DNA of 64,000 nucleotides from Duganella sp. CF517 (GTDB lineage Bacteria > Pseudomonadota > Gammaproteobacteria > Burkholderiales > Burkholderiaceae_D). Below the pieces are notes generated by a model. That model had not been told where the DNA came from. It saw nothing but the letters and a program-made list of their open reading frames with translations, and did no database searches. The stretch's first letter is position 1. Each line of letters starts with the position of its first letter. The stretch lies in NCBI RefSeq assembly GCF_900110275.1, contig NZ_FODC01000002.1:1-64000 (forward strand). Reading direction: 5' to 3'. The position numbers and the translations under genes are program-made. Of the stretch, positions 26,263-34,078 are shown in pieces.

Positions 26263-28860
26263 TCAGGCCGCCTTTACGGATTCGAGGAAATCCTGGGCGA
26301 AGCGCTGCAGCACGCCGCCCGCCTCGTAGATCGACACTTCTTCCGCCGTGTCGAGACGGCAGATCACCGGCACCTCCAGCTGCGCGCCGCTAAGCCGATT
26401 GATCACCAGGGTCAAGGTCGAACGCGGCGTGCGCGCGCCGATCACGTCGTACGTCTCGGTGCCGTCCAGCGCCAGCGTCAGGCGGTTCACGCCCGGCATG
26501 AACTCCAGCGGCAGCACGCCCATGCCGACCAGATTGGTGCGGTGGATACGCTCGAAGCCCTCGGCCACGATCGCCTCCACGCCCGCCAGCCGCACGCCCT
26601 TGGCCGCCCAGTCGCGCGACGAACCCTGTCCGTAGTCGGCGCCGGCGATGACGATCAGCGGCTGCTTGCGCTCCATATAGGTCTCGATGGCTTCCCACAT
26701 GCGCGTGACGCGCCCTTCCGGCTCGATGCGGGCCAGCGAACCGGCCATCACCTTGCCGTCCGCTCCGCGCACCATTTCGTTCTTCAACGTTGGATTGGCG
26801 AAGGTGGCGCGCTGCGCGGTCAGGTGGTCGCCGCGATGGGTTGCGTAGGAATTGAAGTCCTCTTCCGGCAAGCCCATTTTCGCCAGGTACTCGCCGGCGG
26901 CGCTATCGAGCATGATGGCGTTCGACGGCGACAGGTGGTCGGTGGTGATGTTATCTCCCAGCAGCGCCAGCGGACGCATGTCCTTCAGCGGGCGGGCGCC
27001 GGCCAGCGCGCCTTCCCAGTAGGGCGGACGGCGGATATAGGTGGTCTGCGGGCGCCAGTCGTACAACGGGCTCACTTTCGCGCCATCGTCCTCCTGCCTG
27101 GCGAACATCGGGATGTAGACCTTGCGGAACTGCTCCGGCTTGACGCTGGCCGCGACGATGCGGTCGATCTCCTCGTCGGACGGCCAGATGTCCTTCAAGG
27201 TGACAGGCTGGCCGTTGGCATCGATGCCGAGAACATCCTTCTCGATATCGAAGCGGATGGTGCCGGCGATCGCATACGCCACCACCAGCGGCGGCGACGC
27301 CAGGAAGGCCTGCTTCGCGTATGGATGGATACGGCCGTCGAAATTGCGGTTGCCCGACAGGACGGCGGTCGCGTACAGGTCGCGCTCCACCACTTCCTTT
27401 TGAATGACCGGATCGAGCGCGCCGGACATGCCGTTGCACGAGGTGCAGGCATAGGCCACCACGCCGAAGCCGAGCTTCTCGAGCTCCGGCATCAGCCCCG
27501 CCTCCTCCAGATACAAGGTGACGGTTTTGGAGCCGGGGGCGAGCGAGCTTTTCACCCACGGCTTGCGGGTCAGGCCGCGCGCGTTGGCGTTGCGCGCCAA
27601 CAGGCCGGCGGCGATCATGTTGCGCGGATTGTTGGTGTTGGTGCAGCTGGTGATGGCGGCGATGATGCAGGCGCCGTCGGGCATCAGGCCAGGTTCGTTC
27701 TCGACGACACCGCTGATGCCGCGCGCGGCCAGTTCGGAAGTCGGCACGCGGCTGTGCGGATTGGACGGGCCGGCGATATTGCGCACCACCGACGACAGGT
27801 CGAACCTCAACACACGCTCGTATTCGGCGCTTTTCAGCGCGTCGGCCCACAGGCCGGTTTCCTTCGCGTACAGCTCCACCAGCTTGACCAGTTCATCATC
27901 GCGGCCGGTCAGCTTCAGGTACTTGATGGTTTGCTCGTCGATATAGAACATCGCGGCGGTGGAGCCGTATTCCGGCGCCATGTTGGAAATCGTCGCGCGG
28001 TCGCCCAGGGTCAGGTGGGCGGCGCCCTCGCCGAAGAACTCCAGGTACGACGAGACGACCTTCTGCTTGCGCAGGAACTCGGTCAGCGCCAGCACCGTGT
28101 CGGTGGCGGTGATGCCTTCTTGCGGCCTGCCGGTCAGCTCGACGCCGATGATGTCGGGCAGCCGCATCCACGACGCGCGGCCCAGCATCACGCTCTCCGC
28201 TTCCAGCCCGCCGACGCCGATGGCGATCACGCCCAGCGCGTCGACCATCGGCGTGTGCGAATCGGTGCCGACCAGCGTGTCGGGGAAGGCCACGCCGTCC
28301 ACGGTCTGGATCACCGGCGACATGCGCTCCAGATTGATCTGGTGCAGGATGCCGTTCCCCGGCGGGATCACGTCGACGTTCTTGAACGCCTTCTTGGTCC
28401 AGTTGATGAAATCGAAACGGTCTTCGTTGCGGCGATCCTCGATCACACGGTTCTTGTCGAAGGCATCGGGATCGAAGCCGCCGCATTCGACGGCCAGCGA
28501 ATGGTCGACCACCAGTTGCGTCGGCACCACCGGATTGACCAGCGCCGGATCGCCGCCCTGCAAGGCGATGGCGTCGCGCAGGCCGGCCAGGTCGACCAGC
28601 GCGGTCTGGCCCAGAATGTCGTGGCACACCACGCGCGCCGGGAACCATGGGAAGTCCAGGTCGCGGCGGCGTTCGATGAACTGGCCGAGCGACGCGTTCA
28701 GGGTCGCGGGGTCGCAGCGGCGCACCAGGTTCTCGGCCAGCACGCGCGACGTGTAAGGCAGCTTGGCCCAGGCGCCTGGCTGGATCGCGTCGACGGCGGC
28801 GCGCGCGTCAAAGTAGTCCAGCTCGGTGCCCGGCAAAGATTTACGGAATAAGGTATTCAT
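26263..28860 (-). CDS. acnD: Fe/S-dependent 2-methylcitrate dehydratase AcnD
   Basis: 865 residues, an aconitase-family enzyme that dehydrates 2-methylcitrate to methylaconitate. It begins MNTLFRKSLPGTELDYFDAR, typical of AcnD. The cluster ligands appear in ITSCTNTNNPRNMIAAGLLA and ACTSCNGMSGALDPV, and the C-terminal swivel domain has GADYGQGSSRDWAAKG. It replaces the cofactor-free PrpD found in enteric bacteria, and prpF directly follows as the accessory gene. Its ATG abuts the prpC stop codon. Confidence 0.95.
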   Translation of the reverse strand: MNTLFRKSLPGTELDYFDARAAVDAIQPGAWAKLPYTSRVLAENLVRRCDPATLNASLGQFIERRRDLDFPWFPARVVCHDILGQTALVDLAGLRDAIALQGGDPALVNPVVPTQLVVDHSLAVECGGFDPDAFDKNRVIEDRRNEDRFDFINWTKKAFKNVDVIPPGNGILHQINLERMSPVIQTVDGVAFPDTLVGTDSHTPMVDALGVIAIGVGGLEAESVMLGRASWMRLPDIIGVELTGRPQEGITATDTVLALTEFLRKQKVVSSYLEFFGEGAAHLTLGDRATISNMAPEYGSTAAMFYIDEQTIKYLKLTGRDDELVKLVELYAKETGLWADALKSAEYERVLRFDLSSVVRNIAGPSNPHSRVPTSELAARGISGVVENEPGLMPDGACIIAAITSCTNTNNPRNMIAAGLLARNANARGLTRKPWVKSSLAPGSKTVTLYLEEAGLMPELEKLGFGVVAYACTSCNGMSGALDPVIQKEVVERDLYATAVLSGNRNFDGRIHPYAKQAFLASPPLVVAYAIAGTIRFDIEKDVLGIDANGQPVTLKDIWPSDEEIDRIVAASVKPEQFRKVYIPMFARQEDDGAKVSPLYDWRPQTTYIRRPPYWEGALAGARPLKDMRPLALLGDNITTDHLSPSNAIMLDSAAGEYLAKMGLPEEDFNSYATHRGDHLTAQRATFANPTLKNEMVRGADGKVMAGSLARIEPEGRVTRMWEAIETYMERKQPLIVIAGADYGQGSSRDWAAKGVRLAGVEAIVAEGFERIHRTNLVGMGVLPLEFMPGVNRLTLALDGTETYDVIGARTPRSTLTLVINRLSGAQLEVPVICRLDTAEEVSIYEAGGVLQRFAQDFLESVKAA

Positions 28861-30006
28861 TTATTTTCTATCCTTGATCGGCACGAATTGCAGATCTTCG
28901 GGACCGACGTAGTTCGCGCTCGGACGAATGATCTTGTTGTCGATGCGCTGTTCGATGATGTGCGCGGCCCAGCCGGAGGTGCGCGAGATGACGAACAGCG
29001 GCGTGAACATCGCCGTCGGCACGCCCATCATGTGGTACGACACGGCCGAGAACCAGTCCAGGTTGGGGAACATCTTCTTGACGTCCCACATCACGGTCTC
29101 CAGGCGTTCGGCGATGTCGAACATCTTCATCGAACCGCCCTCGCGCGACAGCTTGCGCGCCACTTCCTTGATGACGACGTTGCGCGGATCGGAGATTGTG
29201 TACACCGGATGGCCGAAACCGATCACCACTTCCTTGTTGGCGACGCGGTTGCGGATGTCCGCTTCCGCCTCGTCCGGATTCTCGTAGCGCTTCTGGATCT
29301 CGAACGCGAATTCATTGGCGCCGCCGTGCTTCGGACCGCGCAGCGCGCCGATCGCGCCGGTGATGGCCGAGTGGATGTCCGATCCGGTGCCGGCGATGAC
29401 GCGGCCGGTGAAGGTCGAAGCGTTGAATTCGTGTTCCGCATACAGGATCAGCGACGTGTGCATCGCCTGCACCCAGCTCTCGGACGGCTTGAAGCCGTGC
29501 AGCAGGTGCAGGAAATGGCCGCCGATCGAGTCGTCGTCGGTTTCCACGTCGATGCGCTTGCCATTGTGGCTGAAGTGGTACCAGTACAGCAGCATCGAAC
29601 CGAAGGACGCCATCAGGCGGTCGGCGATATCGCGCGCGCCGGGCACGTTGTGATCGTCCTTCTCGGGCAGCACGCAGCCCAGCACCGATACACCGGTGCG
29701 CATCACGTCCATCGGGTGCGCCGACGCCGGCAGCGCCTCCAGCGCCGACTTCAGCGCTTGCGGCAGGCCGCGCAGGGAGCGCAGCTTGGCCTTGTAGCCG
29801 CGCAGCTCCGCCTCGTTGGGCAGCTTGCCGTGTACCAGCAGATAGGCGATTTCCTCGAACTCGCAGGAGTTGGCCACGTCCAGAATGTCATAGCCACGGT
29901 AATGCAGGTCGTTGCCGGTTTTGCCGACGGAGCACAGCCCCGTGTTACCAGCGGTGACGCCCGACAGCGCGACGGATTTTTTTGGTTTGAAGGTGGTCTC
30001 GGTCAT
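28861..30006 (-). CDS. prpC: 2-methylcitrate synthase
   Basis: 381 residues. It condenses propionyl-CoA with oxaloacetate. The N-terminal segment [20 protein letters not shown] and [12 protein letters not shown] is typical of PrpC rather than GltA. Catalytic-region motifs are [25 protein letters not shown] and the Asp-containing [22 protein letters not shown] precedes the ATG. It lies 14 bp after prpB in the operon. Confidence 0.95.
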   Translation of the reverse strand: MTETTFKPKKSVALSGVTAGNTGLCSVGKTGNDLHYRGYDILDVANSCEFEEIAYLLVHGKLPNEAELRGYKAKLRSLRGLPQALKSALEALPASAHPMDVMRTGVSVLGCVLPEKDDHNVPGARDIADRLMASFGSMLLYWYHFSHNGKRIDVETDDDSIGGHFLHLLHGFKPSESWVQAMHTSLILYAEHEFNASTFTGRVIAGTGSDIHSAITGAIGALRGPKHGGANEFAFEIQKRYENPDEAEADIRNRVANKEVVIGFGHPVYTISDPRNVVIKEVARKLSREGGSMKMFDIAERLETVMWDVKKMFPNLDWFSAVSYHMMGVPTAMFTPLFVISRTSGWAAHIIEQRIDNKIIRPSANYVGPEDLQFVPIKDRK

Positions 30007-30020
30007 GTCTGGTCTCCTCG

Positions 30021-30932
30021 TTATTTTTTCTGTGCCGCGTTTTGAGCGGAATTTTGTGCCGCGAACAAGGCGTCGAGCTTTTGCTCGAAGCTGTGATAGT
30101 TGATGCGTTCATACAGTTCGGCGCGGGTCTGCATCGTGTCGAGGACATTCTGCTGCGTGCCGTCGCGGCGGATCGCGCCGTAGACGTTTTCGGCGGCCTT
30201 GTTCATCGCGCGGAAGGCGGACAACGGATACAGCACCAGGCCGACATCGGCGCCGCGCAATTCGTCCACGGTAAACAGCGGCGTCGAGCCGAATTCGGTG
30301 ATGTTGGCCAGCACCGGCACCTTGACGGCGGCGGCGAACTGTTTGTACATATCGAGGCTGATCATCGCCTCCGGGAAGATCATGTCGGCGCCCGCCTCCA
30401 CGCAGGCGACGGCGCGTTCGATCGCCGCTTCCAGCCCCTCGACCGCCAGCGCGTCGGTGCGCGCCATGATGACGAAGTTGTCATCGGTGCGCGCGTCGAC
30501 GGCGGCGCTGATGCGGTCGACCATCTCCTGCTTCGAGACGATCTCCTTGCCCGGGCGGTGGCCGCAGCGCTTGGCGCCGACCTGGTCTTCGATATGCATG
30601 GCCGCCGCGCCGAACTTGATCATCGACTTGACGGTGCGGGCCACATTGAACGCGGACGCGCCGAAGCCGGTGTCCACGTCGACCAGCAGCGGCAGATCGC
30701 ACACGTCGGTGATGCGGCGCACGTCGGTCAGCACGTCGTCGAGGTTAGAGATGCCTAGGTCGGGCAGCCCGAGCGAGCCCGCCGCCACACCGCCGCCCGA
30801 CAAATAAATCGCCTTGAACCCGGCGCGTTTGGCCAGCAAGGCATGATTGGCGTTGATCGCGCCCACCACTTGCAACGGGGATTCTTCCTGAACAGCTTTG
30901 CGGAAGGCGGCGCCTGCGGAATATTGACTCAT
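30021..30932 (-). CDS. prpB: 2-methylisocitrate lyase
   Basis: 303 residues from the ATG at 30932, which gives the usual PrpB N-terminus [14 protein letters not shown]. It cleaves methylisocitrate to pyruvate and succinate. The active-site loop [29 protein letters not shown] and [14 protein letters not shown] are visible, as is the metal-site acidic run [10 protein letters not shown]. The C-terminus ends in an unusual Ala/Gln/Asn-rich tail ([13 protein letters not shown]). It is the first gene of the operon, downstream of a sigma-54 promoter. Confidence 0.95.
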   Translation of the reverse strand: MSQYSAGAAFRKAVQEESPLQVVGAINANHALLAKRAGFKAIYLSGGGVAAGSLGLPDLGISNLDDVLTDVRRITDVCDLPLLVDVDTGFGASAFNVARTVKSMIKFGAAAMHIEDQVGAKRCGHRPGKEIVSKQEMVDRISAAVDARTDDNFVIMARTDALAVEGLEAAIERAVACVEAGADMIFPEAMISLDMYKQFAAAVKVPVLANITEFGSTPLFTVDELRGADVGLVLYPLSAFRAMNKAAENVYGAIRRDGTQQNVLDTMQTRAELYERINYHSFEQKLDALFAAQNSAQNAAQKK

Positions 30933-30971
30933 GTTTGACCTTTCGGTATTGCGTTGAAGTTGCGATGGTAG

Positions 30972-30987
30972 TGCAAACGCCATGCCA
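30972..30987 (-). promoter_or_regulatory. sigma-54 promoter of the prpBC-acnD-prpF operon
   Basis: The minus strand reads TGGCATGGCGTTTGCA, which fits the -24/-12 consensus TGGCAyG-N4-TTGCA including the invariant GG and GC spacing. It lies 39 bp upstream of the prpB ATG. The divergent gene encodes a sigma-54 activator with GAFTGA, which supports the call. Confidence 0.85.
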
Positions 30988-31028
30988 CCTCGCCGCACCA
31001 TATAAATCAAACACTTAGCGTTCGGCGT

Positions 31029-31064
31029 TGTTTCACTCCTGTTTCATTGTGAAACGGCGAAACA
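31029..31064. promoter_or_regulatory. nested palindromes, candidate PrpR enhancer site
   Basis: Inner arms GTTTCA (31041-31046) and TGAAAC (31050-31055) form GTTTCATTGTGAAAC. Outer copies TGTTTC (31029-31034) and GAAACA (31059-31064) are nearly symmetric around it. The block is about 45 bp upstream of the sigma-54 promoter and also just upstream of prpR, the right place for an activator-binding and autoregulatory site. Confidence 0.6.
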
Positions 31065-31095
31065 TCGGTTGCAACGAATGCGCTACAATTGAATC

Positions 31096-32733
31096 ATGCG
31101 CCATTCCCTGCCCCTGCCCTACGATCCCGACGATAAACCGGTTATCTGGACCGTCTCGGTATCGCGCCTGTACGACCTGTTCCGCGACATCACGCTCGAA
31201 TACGACAACCTGGCCACGATAGAGCCGATCAACCTCGGTTTCGACGAAGCGGCGCGCCACATCCGCGAGCGCATGGCCACCGAGCGTTGCGACGCCGTCA
31301 TCGCCGCCGGCTCCAACGCCGCATATCTGAAGGGCCGCCTGTCGGTGCCGGTGGTGATCGCAAAATTCAGCGGCTTCGACGTGATGCAGGCGCTGGCGCG
31401 CGCGCGACGCGTATCGGACAAGATAGGGGTCATCACGTACCAGGAGCGTTTGCCGGAACTGGCGGAATTCGCCGGCACCTTCGGCTTCGATGTCGCACAG
31501 CGCACCTACGCCACCGAAGAAGACGCGCGCGCACAGATCAACGACCTGAAAGCGGCCGGCATCAAGGCCATCGTCGGCGCGGGCCTGATCACCGACCTGG
31601 CCGAGGAAGCGGGACTGACAGGGGTATTCGTCTACTCCGCCGCCTCGATCCGCCATGCCTTCGATGACGCGCTGGAGATGGCGCGCCTGACGCAGCTGGA
31701 ATCGAACCGCGCGCGCACGCGTGGCGCGGTGGTGACCGACACCCTGCGCGCCCGGCATGGGCTCAACGATCTGCGCGGCGAATCGGAGGCGATGGAGGCG
31801 CTGCGTCAGTCCGTCGTGCTGTATGCGAAATCGTCCGCCACGGTGCTCATACAAGGCGAAACCGGCACCGGCAAGGAACTGGTGGCGCAAGCGATCCACC
31901 GAGAGAGTCCGCGCAGCCTGGGTCAGAACCGGCCGTTCGTCGCCGTCAACTGCGGCGCGATCGCCGAATCGCTGCTGGAATCCGAATTGTTCGGCCACGA
32001 GGAAGGCGCGTTCACCGGCGCCCGGCGCGGCGGCCATGCCGGCCTGTTTGAAGCGGCCAATCGCGGCACGCTGTTCCTCGACGAAATCGGCGAGATGCCG
32101 CTGGCGCTGCAAACCCGCCTGCTGCGCGTGCTGGAGGAACGGGAAGTGGTGCGCGTCGGCGGCACGCGGCCGATCCCGGTCAACGTGCGCATTATCAGCG
32201 CCACGCACTGCGATCTGGAGCGGCGCGTGCGCGAAGGCCGCTTCCGCGCCGACCTGTTTTACCGGCTGGCGGTGCTGCGGCTGTCGTCGCCGCCGCTGCG
32301 CGCCCGCCCGGACGATGTGATGACGCTGGCCGAATGGTCGCTGAAGAACGCGCTGGCCTCGCTCGGCGCGCGCCCGCACCCGAACCTGCATGCGGAGATG
32401 AGCGCCTGCGCACCGCTGCTGCGGCGCTACGACTGGCCGGGGAACGTGCGCGAACTGCGCAATCTGACGGAGCGCCTGGCGCTATTCCTGGCGGCCGAGC
32501 CGTTGCAGGCGCTGACGCCGGGGTTTGTCCTCAGCGTGGCGCCGGAACTGGAGGCGATGACGAATGACGTCGAAACGGCGGCGCCGCGAATACCGGCGCG
32601 CGTCGAAAGCGCGACCGAAGTGCTGGCCCGCTTCGGCGGCCGGCGCGACGCCGCCGCCGATTACCTTGGCGTCAGCCGCACCACGCTGTGGCGCAGATTG
32701 CGCGCCGAAGCAGACGGCGTTCATTCAAATTAA
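31096..32733 (+). CDS. prpR: sigma-54-dependent propionate catabolism activator PrpR
   Basis: 545 residues. The N-terminal PrpR_N sensory domain (about 1-190), which binds 2-methylcitrate in the family, is followed by an AAA+ domain with Walker A GETGTGKE, the sigma-54 contact loop GAFTGA and [13 protein letters not shown]. The C-terminal Fis-type HTH ends [16 protein letters not shown]. It is divergent from prpB and would activate its sigma-54 promoter. There is no ribosome site before the ATG, and a TACAAT hexamer lies only 6 bp upstream, so the mRNA may be leaderless or nearly so. Confidence 0.94.
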   Translation: MRHSLPLPYDPDDKPVIWTVSVSRLYDLFRDITLEYDNLATIEPINLGFDEAARHIRERMATERCDAVIAAGSNAAYLKGRLSVPVVIAKFSGFDVMQALARARRVSDKIGVITYQERLPELAEFAGTFGFDVAQRTYATEEDARAQINDLKAAGIKAIVGAGLITDLAEEAGLTGVFVYSAASIRHAFDDALEMARLTQLESNRARTRGAVVTDTLRARHGLNDLRGESEAMEALRQSVVLYAKSSATVLIQGETGTGKELVAQAIHRESPRSLGQNRPFVAVNCGAIAESLLESELFGHEEGAFTGARRGGHAGLFEAANRGTLFLDEIGEMPLALQTRLLRVLEEREVVRVGGTRPIPVNVRIISATHCDLERRVREGRFRADLFYRLAVLRLSSPPLRARPDDVMTLAEWSLKNALASLGARPHPNLHAEMSACAPLLRRYDWPGNVRELRNLTERLALFLAAEPLQALTPGFVLSVAPELEAMTNDVETAAPRIPARVESATEVLARFGGRRDAAADYLGVSRTTLWRRLRAEADGVHSN

Positions 32734-32865
32734 ATCACGCCACTGCGATCGCAAGACCAGGAACCGTGGAACGCGCCACTCATCATGGCCGACGACCACT
32801 TGTCACTTCAGCCCTCCCGTAACCTCGGCGCGCCGTTAGGATAGCGGTACAGGAGGAATCAACCC

Positions 32866-33138
32866 ATGAAACGAAACACGTTTAACCGTCTCATCGTCCG
32901 GCGAAGTCTGGGACGGCACCGTGGCGCACTACTGCGGCGCCGGTAAGTATCAATGTCGCGTGCTGACGCTGGCCGGCTTCGCAGGCGTTCCCGCCATCGA
33001 AGGACCGCTGCTGCCGGCCGCCGAACAGCAACTGAGCGACTACATCGCGGCCCAAAAATTCAGGAAGCCAGTCGTCATCGGCCATAGCCTCGCGGCTTTC
33101 TCGGCCTGAAGCTCGCCGCCGACCATCCCGACCAGGGG
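32866..33138 (+). pseudogene. alpha/beta-hydrolase gene remnant, frameshifted and truncated
   Basis: A good ribosome site (AGGAGG) and ATG at 32866 start a frame that soon ends in unrelated residues. Hydrolase-like sequence appears in another frame from about 32905: SGEVWDGTVAHYCG, CRVLTLAGFAGVPAIEGPLL, and the nucleophile-elbow start KPVVIGHSL. One base appears to be missing after GHSL near 33,095, because the expected continuation FLGLKLAADHPDQ lies one frame over (33097-33135). The rest of the hydrolase is absent; the sequence passes directly into response-regulator coding. It is therefore a remnant with a lost signal region, a frameshift and a 3' deletion. Confidence 0.75.
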
Positions 33139-33810
33139 ATTCGGCGCCTTCTGGCGGCGCATTCCGGGGTGCAGATCGTCGGCGAAGCCGTTAACGCGGC
33201 CGACGGCGTGCAGCAGATAACCGTGCTGAAACCGGACCTGGTCTTCCTGGATGTGCAAATGCCGGGCGGCAGCGGCTTCGACATGCTCGCCGCGCTGGAC
33301 GACGCACCGGAGGTCATCTTCACGACCGCGTTCGACCAGTACGCGCTGCAGGCGTTCGAGGTCAACGCGCTGGATTACCTGCAAAAGCCGATTCAGGCGG
33401 CGCGCATGGCCGCAGCGTTGCAGCGCTGCGCGATACGACATCAGCGCGCGCTGGAATACACGACGGCGGTGGCGCCGACAGCGGCGAAAAAACTGTTCAT
33501 CAAGGACGGCGAGCGATGCTGGTTCGTCGGTTTGCAGGATGTCCGCTTATTCGAGTCGGAAGGCAATTACACGCGCGTTTACTTCGGCGAGCATCGGCCG
33601 CTGATGCTGCGGTCCCTGAACCAGCTAGAGGAGCGCCTGGACCCGCAGCGCTTCTTCCGCGCCAGCCGCCGCCACATCGTCAATCTCGATTGCGTCGAAC
33701 GGGTGACGCCGAACGACGCCGGCGGGCTGGATTTAACATTGCCGGATGCGTTGCTGGTCGAAGTCTCCCGCCGTCGGGCCGCGCAGTTCAAACTCCTCGC
33801 CAGCCTTTAG
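33139..33810 (+). pseudogene. LytTR response regulator lacking its N-terminus
   Basis: Coding resembles a LytTR regulator from about residue 15 of a normal protein: GIRRLLAAHSGVQIVGEA, then the phosphoacceptor region LVFLDVQMPGGSGFDML, FTTAFDQYALQAF and a LytTR DNA-binding domain (KLFIKDGERCWFVGL, FFRASRRHIVNLDCV). The start codon, first beta strand and acidic pair are missing, replaced by hydrolase remnant in the same frame. A GTG at 33169 could start a shorter product, but it would lack the Mg-binding residues. No kinase partner remains. A deletion probably removed the hydrolase end, possibly a kinase gene, and the regulator start. Confidence 0.75.
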
Positions 33811-33926
33811 CAAATGACAGACATCATAGATAATGTGAATATCCAGCATCCGAAATTAGAATTATATTTATATCTGGAGAACGACTAGACTGTAGTTATT
33901 GCAAAATGCCGTTCAAAGGAGTTTAT

Positions 33927-34061
33927 ATGATCACCTATCTCGCCACCCCACAGACCATGACCTCGCCGGCCACCAAGGCCCGTGACTGGAAAGCCCTGAT
34001 CCGCCGCGCGTTCGAGCTGGCGGGCGCCCCATACGCCAATAGCCCGTACATGCCACTGTAA
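33927..34061 (+). CDS. candidate small protein, 44 residues
   Basis: Reads MITYLATPQTMTSP, then a basic amphipathic-looking stretch RDWKALIRRAFELAG, ending ANSPYMPL. A strong ribosome site (AAAGGAG) sits 6 nt before the ATG, and an AT-rich promoter-like region precedes it. There is no signal peptide or known family. It could be a regulatory small protein, a leader peptide or chance. It lies between the truncated regulator and the convergent permease gene, ending 17 bp from the permease stop codon. Confidence 0.5.
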   Translation: MITYLATPQTMTSPATKARDWKALIRRAFELAGAPYANSPYMPL

Positions 34062-34078
34062 TCGAGCTGGCGGCGCGC

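Noticed and set aside
26254..28851. Very long open frame (865 codons) on the plus strand
   Set aside because: It is exactly opposite acnD. In GC-rich genes the antisense frame is often open; its composition (His/Arg/Gln/Val-rich) matches no family.
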